From an uncultured Micrococcales bacterium (lineage in GTDB: Bacteria > Actinomycetota > Actinomycetes > Actinomycetales > Microbacteriaceae), in NCBI GenBank assembly GCA_903929105.1, contig CAIYTL010000221.1:1-6110 (forward strand): a stretch of DNA of 6,110 nt, written 5' to 3'. The position numbers and the translations under genes are program-made. Within the stretch, counting starts at the first letter, position 1; every line of letters starts with the position of its first letter. Below the pieces are notes generated by a model. The model worked only from the letters and a program-made list of their open reading frames with translations. It did not search any database and was not told the DNA's origin. This document shows, piece after piece, positions 1 through 5,310 of the stretch.

Positions 1-1
1 C

Positions 2-592
2 ACCTTGCCCGCAGTCTTGGTGAAAACTCCGATTCAACGGTTGGCCATGATGATCTCGCCCGAGACGGCCCAAAAACTAGGTGTCAAATATCACGCTTCG
101 GTCATTGTGGCAAACTATGCCGGGCCAGTTAGCACGGCGCAAATAGACGAACTAAACCAAGCTTTTGGCAACGGCTCGTTCGTTCTTGAGCAGGGTTTTG
201 CAATCGACGTGCAAGCAATCATTTGGTGGTTCACACTCGGGGTGGGCTTTTTTGTATTGGCTTCAACCGGAATTGCCCTTGGCCTCGCTCAAATCGAAAG
301 CCGGGCTGACCAATCAACCCTTGGTTCGCTGGGTGCGCCACAACGTTTCAGAGCCTCAGTGGTCGGCAGTCAAGCCTTGATCTTGACGTTGATGGGTGCA
401 TGGCTGGGTGCAGCAGTTGGCTACTTCTTTGCCGGCGCCGTTGTGCCTTCGATGATTGAAGACTCGACCATCTGGATTCCACCCCTTCAGACTCTCGTGA
501 TTGTCGTGGGCCTTCCGCTGCTAGCCGCCACGATTTTCTGGGTTGGCGTTCCTAAAAATTCTAAGTATCGGCCAAGGTTGTCGATCGAGTAA
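2..592 (+). CDS. FtsX-family ABC transporter permease, C-terminal part (5' end outside window)
   Basis: The frame is open to the left edge, so this is the end of a longer gene; the TTG at position 5 is not taken as a start. About 196 residues are visible. An extracytoplasmic-looking soluble stretch (roughly residues 1-68, counted from the codon at 5) is followed by three hydrophobic segments at about 71-95, 119-146 and 161-181. Between the first two lies a short charged loop with SRADQSTLGSLGAPQRFR, which matches the 'R..D...LR.LGA...' cytoplasmic loop typical of FtsX/MacB-type permease domains. Such proteins form the membrane part of ABC systems that act on lipoproteins, peptides or cell-wall enzymes rather than performing ordinary import. 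The substrate cannot be told from this fragment. It ends in a short polar tail and is followed 13 bp later by a strong terminator, so it is the last gene of its unit and unrelated to the P450 module. Confidence 0.82.
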   Translation, partial: TLPAVLVKTPIQRLAMMISPETAQKLGVKYHASVIVANYAGPVSTAQIDELNQAFGNGSFVLEQGFAIDVQAIIWWFTLGVGFFVLASTGIALGLAQIESRADQSTLGSLGAPQRFRASVVGSQALILTLMGAWLGAAVGYFFAGAVVPSMIEDSTIWIPPLQTLVIVVGLPLLAATIFWVGVPKNSKYRPRLSIE

Positions 593-605
593 TTCGAGGT
601 CTACT

Positions 606-636
606 AAAAACCCACTCCTCCACGAGTGGGTTTTTT
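606..636. terminator. Bidirectional intrinsic terminator between convergent permease and reductase genes
   Basis: The arms CCCACTC (611-617) and GAGTGGG (624-630) form a perfect 7-bp GC-rich stem around a 6-nt loop. The flanking A run (606-610) pairs with the T run (631-635), extending the stem to 12 bp. On + the stem is followed by TTTTTTATTT; on minus it is followed by TTTTT. It lies 13 bp after the permease stop and 21 bp after the reductase stop, so it can end transcription from both directions. Confidence 0.93.
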
Positions 637-657
637 ATTTAAGTGCCGGGCCGATGC

Positions 658-1881
658 TCATTGATTTTGAAGCATTTGCATTCGATAGCTGAGCAGGGCA
701 TTCTTCATGCCGATGCCGGCTACTCCCACCAATTTGTCATCGCGGTAATAACCAAAAACAAACTCTTCACTAAGTGAGCCTTCGATGAGTTTTGAGGCGG
801 TTGCTAAGGCCGGGCTGCCATAGCCCAGAATTTGCATTTCGAATTGGTTGCTCCAGAATGAAGGCATCGGCGCAAAAGGTTCGGCAAGGGCCAACTCGAA
901 ATCTTCGCCAGAGACGAACTTTGCGGCGATAACCTTGGCGGCTCGTTTTGCAGTTTCTGTCGGAATGTTCCAGTGCTCAACTCGACGAGCCAGGCCGTCA
1001 AATAGTGGGTTGGTGAATCGGGCTACGTCACCGATTGCATAAACGTCTGGAACAACTTTGCCACTGAGGTCTAGAGCCTGCATGGAATTATTGGTGTGAA
1101 CGCCATCGACTATGTCGATGCCAGAGCTCGCTAGCCATTGGGTGTTTGGTGTCGATCCGATTGCAAAGAGCACAACATCGCAGTCGAGCTGTTGCCCATC
1201 AACCAGCTTTATTGCCGAGACTTTGGGCGAACCCGCCTCAGTGCCGACAGCAACATCGGCGATACCCGAGTTCATAAAGAACTTCACACCCTGCTCTTGT
1301 TGCCGGCGCATGACCTCGGCACCAAAAACTTCGCACAAGGGGCGATTCAATGGCACATTGCCTGAACCAACAACGCTTACTGCGCAGCCAAGAGTCTGCG
1401 CAGTTGCAGCAACCTCACACCCAATAAAACCGGCACCAACAATCACAACTTTTGCGCCGGGTTTGAGCTCTTTGCGCAGGTTGATTGCGTGGTCGAGTGA
1501 GCGCAAAACGTGAACACCAGCGGTGCCTTCGGGCAAGCGGTTTAACTCTTTTGCCGACAAGCCGGTAGCAATTACTAAAGCTGAGTAGTTGTGCTTGTGC
1601 CCGTGCTTGTCAGTTACCGTTTTGGCTGAGGTGTCTATGCCGGTGATGGGGCAGTCGAGCATCCATTCAATTTCACCGATTGAGTCTCTGATCGCGAAAG
1701 CAACTGCATCGTGGTTGACCTCATCGGCTAAGACTTCTTTGCTCAGCGGTGGTCGGTTGTAAGGCAGGTGAGGCTCGTCGCCAAAAATCTTTATTGGGCC
1801 TAAGTAGCCGAATCGTCGCAAAGATTCTGCAACTCGCAGGCCGCCCATTGAGGCGCCGACGATAACAATCGCGTCATTCAT
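658..1881 (-). CDS. FAD-dependent NAD(P)H:ferredoxin reductase (P450/oxygenase type)
   Basis: This 407-residue flavoprotein resembles putidaredoxin reductase and rubredoxin reductase in layout and length. It should pass electrons from NAD(P)H through FAD to the small ferredoxin encoded just upstream, in the cytoplasm. Visible motifs in order are an N-terminal FAD dinucleotide fold (IVIVGASMGG, residues 5-14), PYNRPPLSKEVL (40-51), the ATG motif (105-107), a second Rossmann fold for NAD(P) (VVIVGAGFIG, 145-154), AIGSTPN (240-246), the FAD-closing YAIGDVARF (281-289), VEHWNIPTE (301-309), and a C-terminal FWSNQFEMQILGYG block (342-355). The start is the ATG at 1879-1881, 17 bp after the ferredoxin stop, with only a weak ribosome site (CTGGGC). 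It is therefore probably cotranscribed with, and partly dependent on, ferredoxin translation. At the end of the second strand of the NAD fold, where many NADH enzymes carry an acidic residue, this protein has VVGSGN, so NADH versus NADPH preference is open. Confidence 0.93.
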   Translation of the reverse strand: MNDAIVIVGASMGGLRVAESLRRFGYLGPIKIFGDEPHLPYNRPPLSKEVLADEVNHDAVAFAIRDSIGEIEWMLDCPITGIDTSAKTVTDKHGHKHNYSALVIATGLSAKELNRLPEGTAGVHVLRSLDHAINLRKELKPGAKVVIVGAGFIGCEVAATAQTLGCAVSVVGSGNVPLNRPLCEVFGAEVMRRQQEQGVKFFMNSGIADVAVGTEAGSPKVSAIKLVDGQQLDCDVVLFAIGSTPNTQWLASSGIDIVDGVHTNNSMQALDLSGKVVPDVYAIGDVARFTNPLFDGLARRVEHWNIPTETAKRAAKVIAAKFVSGEDFELALAEPFAPMPSFWSNQFEMQILGYGSPALATASKLIEGSLSEEFVFGYYRDDKLVGVAGIGMKNALLSYRMQMLQNQ

Positions 1882-1898
1882 GTTGCCCAGAGCCGCGG

Positions 1899-2087
1899 TT
1901 AGCTTTCGATGAAAATAGCCTGCATCGGGCAGACATCGGCGGCAGCTTCGACATTGGCACGTTGGCTTTCGTCAGCCTCGGCGGTGTATTCGAGCTTGTC
2001 TTGATCGTTTAATTTGAAGATGTCTGGAGCTTCAAAGACACATTGGCCATAGTGCTGGCACTTCTGCATATCGACTTTGATTTTCAT
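1899..2087 (-). CDS. Small ferredoxin, [3Fe-4S]-type P450 redox partner
   Basis: A 62-residue acidic protein with the single-cluster pattern of actinobacterial P450 ferredoxins. C10-Q-H-Y-G-Q-C16 is followed by the conserved APDIF (20-24) and then C53-P54 before a final AI. The position that would hold the additional cysteine of a [4Fe-4S] cluster is Y13, giving CxxYxxC...CP. In this family a non-cysteine here usually means a [3Fe-4S] cluster, though some variants hold [4Fe-4S]. It should accept electrons from the reductase encoded 17 bp downstream and deliver them to the divergently encoded P450. The start is well supported: AGAGAGG at 2093-2099 (read on minus) lies 5 nt before the ATG. It is the first gene of the leftward operon. 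Confidence 0.93.
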   Translation of the reverse strand: MKIKVDMQKCQHYGQCVFEAPDIFKLNDQDKLEYTAEADESQRANVEAAADVCPMQAIFIES

Positions 2088-2092
2088 AAATG

Positions 2093-2099
2093 CCTCTCT
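2093..2099 (-). promoter_or_regulatory. Ribosome binding site of the ferredoxin gene
   Basis: Read on minus the sequence is AGAGAGG, 5 nt from the ATG at 2085-2087. It is the only strong Shine-Dalgarno in the divergent region and fixes the ferredoxin start. It contrasts with the rightward esterase gene, which has none. Confidence 0.75.
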
Positions 2100-2104
2100 T
2101 GTGA

Positions 2105-2133
2105 TTGCTAAAAAATAATAAGTTCGTTATCTT
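2105..2133 (+). promoter_or_regulatory. Rightward promoter of esterase-ROK-P450 operon (predicted, leaderless)
   Basis: A -35-like TTGCTA (2105-2110) and a -10-like TATCTT (2128-2133) are separated by exactly 17 bp. The predicted transcription start, 7-9 nt after the -10, falls at about 2140-2142, which is the A of the esterase ATG. This explains why no ribosome site precedes that ATG. Leaderless mRNAs are common in Actinobacteria. This is inferred from sequence only. Confidence 0.5.
2115..2120 (-). promoter_or_regulatory. Leftward -10 element for ferredoxin-reductase operon (predicted)
   Basis: Read on minus this hexamer is TATTAT, a near-consensus -10. Its predicted start near 2107 would give a leader of about 20 nt containing the ferredoxin ribosome site. 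No good -35 is seen at 16-18 bp, so the promoter may be weak or need an activator. It lies inside the spacer of the rightward promoter, so the two overlap. Confidence 0.4.
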
Positions 2134-2143
2134 TACTTATTAT
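2115..2143. promoter_or_regulatory. Perfect 9-bp inverted repeat, candidate operator in the divergent promoter
   Basis: ATAATAAGT (2115-2123) and its exact reverse complement ACTTATTAT (2135-2143) are separated by 11 bp, giving half-sites 20 bp centre to centre, or about two helical turns. The left arm covers the leftward -10; the right arm covers the rightward transcription and translation start; the rightward -10 lies between them. A dimeric repressor here could shut both operons. The encoded ROK regulator is the obvious candidate, but nothing in the sequence proves it binds. Because the arms are AT-rich and contain TATTAT, part of the symmetry could come from -10-like sequences. Confidence 0.5.
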
Positions 2144-2996
2144 GCACAGGTCAAACGCATTTAAGTCAAGCCGGTTCATCAAAACCGCAAAAGGCATCGT
2201 TAGTCGAAGCTTCGACGATCATCGCGTTGACGTGCTTCTGCCAGCGCAACTAAAAGCCAATACGCCGGTTTTGGTGATGCACGACGGTATGAACGTGTTC
2301 TTTTCGAAATTTGCAAGCAACGGTCACACTTGGCAAATTCGCGAAGCAATCTCGGCTGGCACCCTGCTAGGCGACCCACTCGTGATAGCCGTTTGGGGCG
2401 AAGGTGGCACAAAAAAATACAACTCGAGGCGCATCAATGAGTTTTTGTGCGATGACATTTTTAGCAAGCGGCCCGAACTTTGGAACACTCTAAACCCGCT
2501 ACTGGCACCTGAAACCAAAGATCCACGAGGCAACTATTTTGTTGATTTAGTTGCGAATCAGATTCTGCCCGAAACCCTAAACGAATTCGGCATAACCCAG
2601 GATGCCAAGCGAACCGCAATTGCCGGATGCAGCGTGGCCGGGGTGGCTTCAATTTATTCATTGGCAAAACATCCAGAAATTTTCGGGGCCGCGCTCAGTT
2701 TTTCATCGCACTGGGAATTCGGTGGTGAAGCTTTGATTGACGACCTTGCAGCGATGCTGCCTAGGCCAGGTCAGCACCTCATTTGGAGTGACACCGGAAC
2801 CGAAGGGCTAGATCAAAAATCGATGCCACTCAACCCCTACTTTGCCAATGCGTTGACCGCCCGCGGTTTTGCTGAACATCAAAACTTTGAGGCCCCAACC
2901 ATGTGGGGCACCGGGCACAATGAGGTTTACTGGTCTCGTCGCGTTGACTATGCAGTCAACTTTTGGCTTCGCAGTTTGGCTGAAGGTGACGCTTGA
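2142..2996 (+). CDS. Alpha/beta-hydrolase esterase, enterochelin-esterase/esterase-D-like (PF00756 type)
   Basis: This 284-residue cytoplasmic hydrolase has no signal peptide or membrane segment. Family marks include VLVMHDGMNVFF (43-54), matching the usual MHDGQNLF; the nucleophile elbow AIAGCSVAG (159-167) with S164; WSDTGTEG (215-222) with D217 as likely acid; and GTGHNEVYWSRR (256-267) with H259, matching the usual GGxHNExxWxxR. The full Ser-Asp-His triad is therefore present. The elbow reads G-C-S-V-A where GxSxG is normal, a mild deviation. Relatives hydrolyse siderophore esters, acylated sugars or acyl thioesters; the substrate here is unknown. The ATG at 2142 has no ribosome site, and the next in-frame start-like codon (GTG, residue 31) would cut into the first conserved strands, so ATG with a leaderless transcript is preferred. 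Its TGA overlaps the TTG start of the ROK gene. It is first in the operon with the P450, suggesting it acts on the same substrate or product. Confidence 0.85.
   Translation: MHRSNAFKSSRFIKTAKGIVSRSFDDHRVDVLLPAQLKANTPVLVMHDGMNVFFSKFASNGHTWQIREAISAGTLLGDPLVIAVWGEGGTKKYNSRRINEFLCDDIFSKRPELWNTLNPLLAPETKDPRGNYFVDLVANQILPETLNEFGITQDAKRTAIAGCSVAGVASIYSLAKHPEIFGAALSFSSHWEFGGEALIDDLAAMLPRPGQHLIWSDTGTEGLDQKSMPLNPYFANALTARGFAEHQNFEAPTMWGTGHNEVYWSRRVDYAVNFWLRSLAEGDA
2982..2988 (+). promoter_or_regulatory. Ribosome binding site supporting the TTG start of the ROK gene
   Basis: GAAGGTG ends 4 nt before TTG (2993-2995), inside the esterase coding sequence. With the TTGA start/stop overlap it points to translational coupling and supports the non-ATG start, since no better in-frame ATG lies nearby. 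Confidence 0.6.
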
Positions 2997-4171
2997 AAAC
3001 TCTGCCAACCTCAGCAAAATCTAAAGAAAACATTCGCCGTCAAAACCTTGCGGCGCTGCTAACCTGCGTGCATATTGAACGCACCATCAGTCGAGCAGCT
3101 TTAGTTGAACGGCTAGGCCTAAGTAAAACCACGATTTCTGAGTTGGTAACCGAACTCGAAGAGGCGGGGCTTCTTGATCGTGCTGGCAATGCGCAAAGCG
3201 GCACCGCAGGGCGCCCGAGCCAGTTGGTGACAGCAAGCAAAGAACCGCTGGTTTTGGTGGTTAACCCCGAAATCGACGGCATCAACATAGCGCTTGTGAA
3301 CTTTGCGGCCGAAATTGATACGACCGAATTTATCGAGTTCGAAACTGCCTACAGTCTTGAAACCACAATCGCTCTGATTAAACGCAATCTAGCGAGCTAC
3401 CCAGCGACTGTGCAAAAAAGGCTTCGAGGAATCGTGTTTGCCGTGCCCGGGGCAGTCGAGAGTTACACCGGCAAACTTATCGATGCGCCCTCGCTGGGGT
3501 GGCGTGATCTCGACATCATTAGTGCGCTCAAAAACGAACTGCACCACAAAGCTTGGGTAATCAACAATGCTCGTGCCGCAACAATTTCAGAGCATTTATT
3601 CGGGGCCGCCAAAGGTTTGCAAAACGCAATCTGTCTTTTTTCGGGGGTCGGTGGCATTGGCGGTGGCATGGTGGTCAACGGGCAGGTGCTCGAAGGTTCA
3701 AACGGAGTCGCCGGCGAAATCGGCAAAATGAGGTTGCTGCCCGAAAACAGTCGATCTCACCAAAGTTTTGGCGAGTTGATGCGCCGTGACCTCATTGTTG
3801 AGTCACTTGGCAAAAGCCGGCTTTCAGACGAACAAATTGACGCGTTGATTCCCAATTCAAAAGACCCCGACGTTAACCGAGCTATCGATTCTCAGGTGGC
3901 CGTGTTGCAGGTTGCGCTTGAAACACTGCGAGACCTGTTTGACCCAGATGCTGTGATACTTGGCGGTTATTTAGGTTCGCTAGTCAAAAGCCGCAAGCAA
4001 CCCCTGCTAAAAAGTTTGAACAGCAAATCGCTCAAAATCAGGGGCGAAGAATTCTTGGTGCCGCGAGCATCAGAACTAAAACCCATGGTGCTCATCGGCG
4101 CAGCCGAAGCAGCTTGGTCAGGCATTCTGCAAGATCCGATCAAATACAAAAAGAGGGCGAAAAATGCGTAA
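2993..4171 (+). CDS. ROK-family transcriptional regulator (winged-helix N-terminus, degenerate kinase-like ligand domain)
   Basis: This 392-residue protein has the length and architecture of XylR/NagC-type ROK regulators. Residues about 15-65 form a winged helix (TISRAALVERLGLSKTTISE, 31-50, then LEEAGLL), followed by the wing motif GRPS (73-76) seen in this family. The rest is the ROK fold: VLVVNPEIDGINIALVNF (87-104), GIVFAVPGAV (146-155), and the glycine-rich ROK signature LFSGVGGIGGGMVVNG (215-230) with GEIGK (241-245). Several functional ROK residues are changed. ENDAN, which carries the catalytic Asp, is INNAR (190-194); GExGH is GEIGK; and the CxCGxxGC zinc site is missing, with HQSFGELM (256-263) there instead. 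It is therefore not a sugar kinase. It starts at TTG overlapping the esterase TGA, and its end overlaps the P450 start by 8 bp. It probably controls the divergent promoter upstream in response to a sugar or sugar-like ligand, which is inferred from the family. Confidence 0.9.
   Translation: MKTLPTSAKSKENIRRQNLAALLTCVHIERTISRAALVERLGLSKTTISELVTELEEAGLLDRAGNAQSGTAGRPSQLVTASKEPLVLVVNPEIDGINIALVNFAAEIDTTEFIEFETAYSLETTIALIKRNLASYPATVQKRLRGIVFAVPGAVESYTGKLIDAPSLGWRDLDIISALKNELHHKAWVINNARAATISEHLFGAAKGLQNAICLFSGVGGIGGGMVVNGQVLEGSNGVAGEIGKMRLLPENSRSHQSFGELMRRDLIVESLGKSRLSDEQIDALIPNSKDPDVNRAIDSQVAVLQVALETLRDLFDPDAVILGGYLGSLVKSRKQPLLKSLNSKSLKIRGEEFLVPRASELKPMVLIGAAEAAWSGILQDPIKYKKRAKNA
4153..4157 (+). 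promoter_or_regulatory. Ribosome binding site of the P450 gene
   Basis: GAGGG lies 6 nt before the ATG at 4164, within the end of the ROK coding sequence. It supports this ATG as the true start despite the unusually short P450 N-terminus. Confidence 0.65.
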
Positions 4172-5303
4172 AGAAATTCGTGGATACGAAGCCGTGCGAA
4201 ACGCGGCCAAAGACTTTCAAACCTATTCGAGCGACCTGCTCGGCGATCGCGACGTGCGCACCTATCGCCAGTTGCCACTCGAAGCTGATCCACCGCGCCA
4301 CACCAACTTTCGATCGGCCGTTCAGCCGCTATTTATGAGCGATGCCATCGCCAAACATAAAGACGCTTTCGAAGCACATGCCAAGTCGCTGATCCAAGCT
4401 ATCGATGCAAAAGGTGGCGGCGAAATAAGTTCAGAGTTCGCGCTGCCGTTCGTGATTGGTTGCCTCACGATTATCTATAACCGCCCGCAAGATTATGACG
4501 AGTGGCTATCTTGGGGCCCTGACGTCTGGACGGCCGAAGTGCACCGTCGAGGTGCTGAAAGCGCAAGCAGCGAAACCGTTCACCGCGAACGCAACTTTGA
4601 AATGCACAGTGATCGCGACGGAGCCGTGCTGCAAGAATACTTAGACCGTGTGTTCGATCACGCCGAACAACAGGTTCGCACCGACCCAGAAACTCAAGAT
4701 GTGTGGGACTTCATTTCGCAGATCAAAATTGACGACAAGCCGATTAACCGCCAAGAGATGCAGGGCATCGCAAACGTACTTTTGGCTGGTGGCCGAGACA
4801 CTGTCATCAAGCTGACCACTGGTCTCATCTGGCACCTAATCGGCAACCCAGAAGACCGCGAATTTTTAGCCCAAAACCGCGAGTGGTTCAACCGAACCAT
4901 TGCCGAAATGGTCAGGTATCTTTCACCGCTGCCAAAAATGGAGCGCGTGCTTGCCGAAGACATTCATGTTGCCGATGCTGAACGCGACACCGAGAAATAT
5001 GTATTGCTCAACTTTGTGTCAGCTAACTATGACCGAGACATTTGGCCAGACGCCGACAAAATCGACCTGCGCCGCGATCGCAAACCACACCTTGCCTTCG
5101 GCTTGGGTCGACACAGCTGCATGGGCATGAACATTACCGAGCACGAAGTCAGTGCACTGCTAACCGTGCTGCTTGACAGCTGGCCAAACTGGGTTTATGC
5201 CACCGAGCCAGACATCGCCTGGGCTACCGACGAAGACAAAGACGGCAACCCAATTCGATTCATCGACCGGTTCAACAAACTCAACGTCAAGGTAGCCAAG
5301 TAA
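4164..5303 (+). CDS. Cytochrome P450 monooxygenase, class I bacterial type with short N-terminus
   Basis: This 379-residue soluble P450 uses O2 and two electrons from ferredoxin to hydroxylate or O-dealkylate a substrate. All core marks are intact: LEADPPRHTNFR (39-50, C-helix region), I-helix LLAGGRDTV (206-214) with acid-alcohol pair D212-T213, ExxR as EMVR (248-251) in the K helix, R261 in the heme-propionate region, and the heme loop FGLGRHSCMG (312-321) with C319 as iron ligand. The I-helix GGRDTV resembles the GGLDTV of P450cam. The protein begins at RGYEAVRNAAKDFQTYSSD, a segment lying some 40-60 residues into most bacterial P450s, so helix A and the first strand of sheet 1 appear absent. 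There is no room for an extension because the frame upstream is inside the ROK gene. Start ATG overlaps the ROK stop by 8 bp, with GAGGG ahead. The reductase and ferredoxin encoded divergently are the evident electron donors. The substrate is unknown; a sugar-derived one is suggested only by the ROK neighbour. Confidence 0.95.
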   Translation: MRKEIRGYEAVRNAAKDFQTYSSDLLGDRDVRTYRQLPLEADPPRHTNFRSAVQPLFMSDAIAKHKDAFEAHAKSLIQAIDAKGGGEISSEFALPFVIGCLTIIYNRPQDYDEWLSWGPDVWTAEVHRRGAESASSETVHRERNFEMHSDRDGAVLQEYLDRVFDHAEQQVRTDPETQDVWDFISQIKIDDKPINRQEMQGIANVLLAGGRDTVIKLTTGLIWHLIGNPEDREFLAQNREWFNRTIAEMVRYLSPLPKMERVLAEDIHVADAERDTEKYVLLNFVSANYDRDIWPDADKIDLRRDRKPHLAFGLGRHSCMGMNITEHEVSALLTVLLDSWPNWVYATEPDIAWATDEDKDGNPIRFIDRFNKLNVKVAK

Positions 5304-5310
5304 CTGGCTA
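5293..5310. terminator. Weak hairpin across the two convergent stop codons
   Basis: TAGCCA (5293-5298) and TGGCTA (5305-5310) form a 6-bp stem with a 6-nt loop, spanning the P450 TAA and the TAG of the opposing gene. Only a short T stretch (TTT) follows on + and no T run follows on minus, so efficient intrinsic termination is doubtful. It is the only candidate terminator at this junction. Confidence 0.3.

Noticed and set aside
1112..1513. A 133-codon open frame on + opposite the reductase
   Set aside because: It lies wholly antisense to a clear flavoprotein gene, has no family motif, and its composition is what the complementary strand of that gene would give.
1892..1898. GC-rich palindrome CCGCGG between ferredoxin and reductase as a terminator
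   Set aside because: The 6-bp palindrome has no loop and no T run, and the 17-bp gap suits cotranscription.
2138..2143. TATTAT on + as a stronger -10 for the esterase operon
   Set aside because: It would start transcription near 2150, inside the esterase, and the next in-frame start-like codon is residue 31, cutting into conserved strands. TATCTT with a 17-bp spaced TTGCTA fits better.
2142..2996. Esterase as an S-formylglutathione hydrolase for formaldehyde removal
   Set aside because: It shares the broad PF00756 family, but the elbow and the HNExxW histidine motif look like the enterochelin-esterase branch, and most Actinobacteria use mycothiol rather than glutathione.
2993..4171. ROK protein as a sugar kinase of the pathway
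   Set aside because: It has an N-terminal winged helix and lacks the catalytic Asp and zinc site needed by ROK kinases.
3967..4293. Minus-strand open frame across the ROK-P450 junction
   Set aside because: It covers the ends of two well-supported genes, shows no motifs and is arginine-rich low-quality sequence typical of an antisense shadow.
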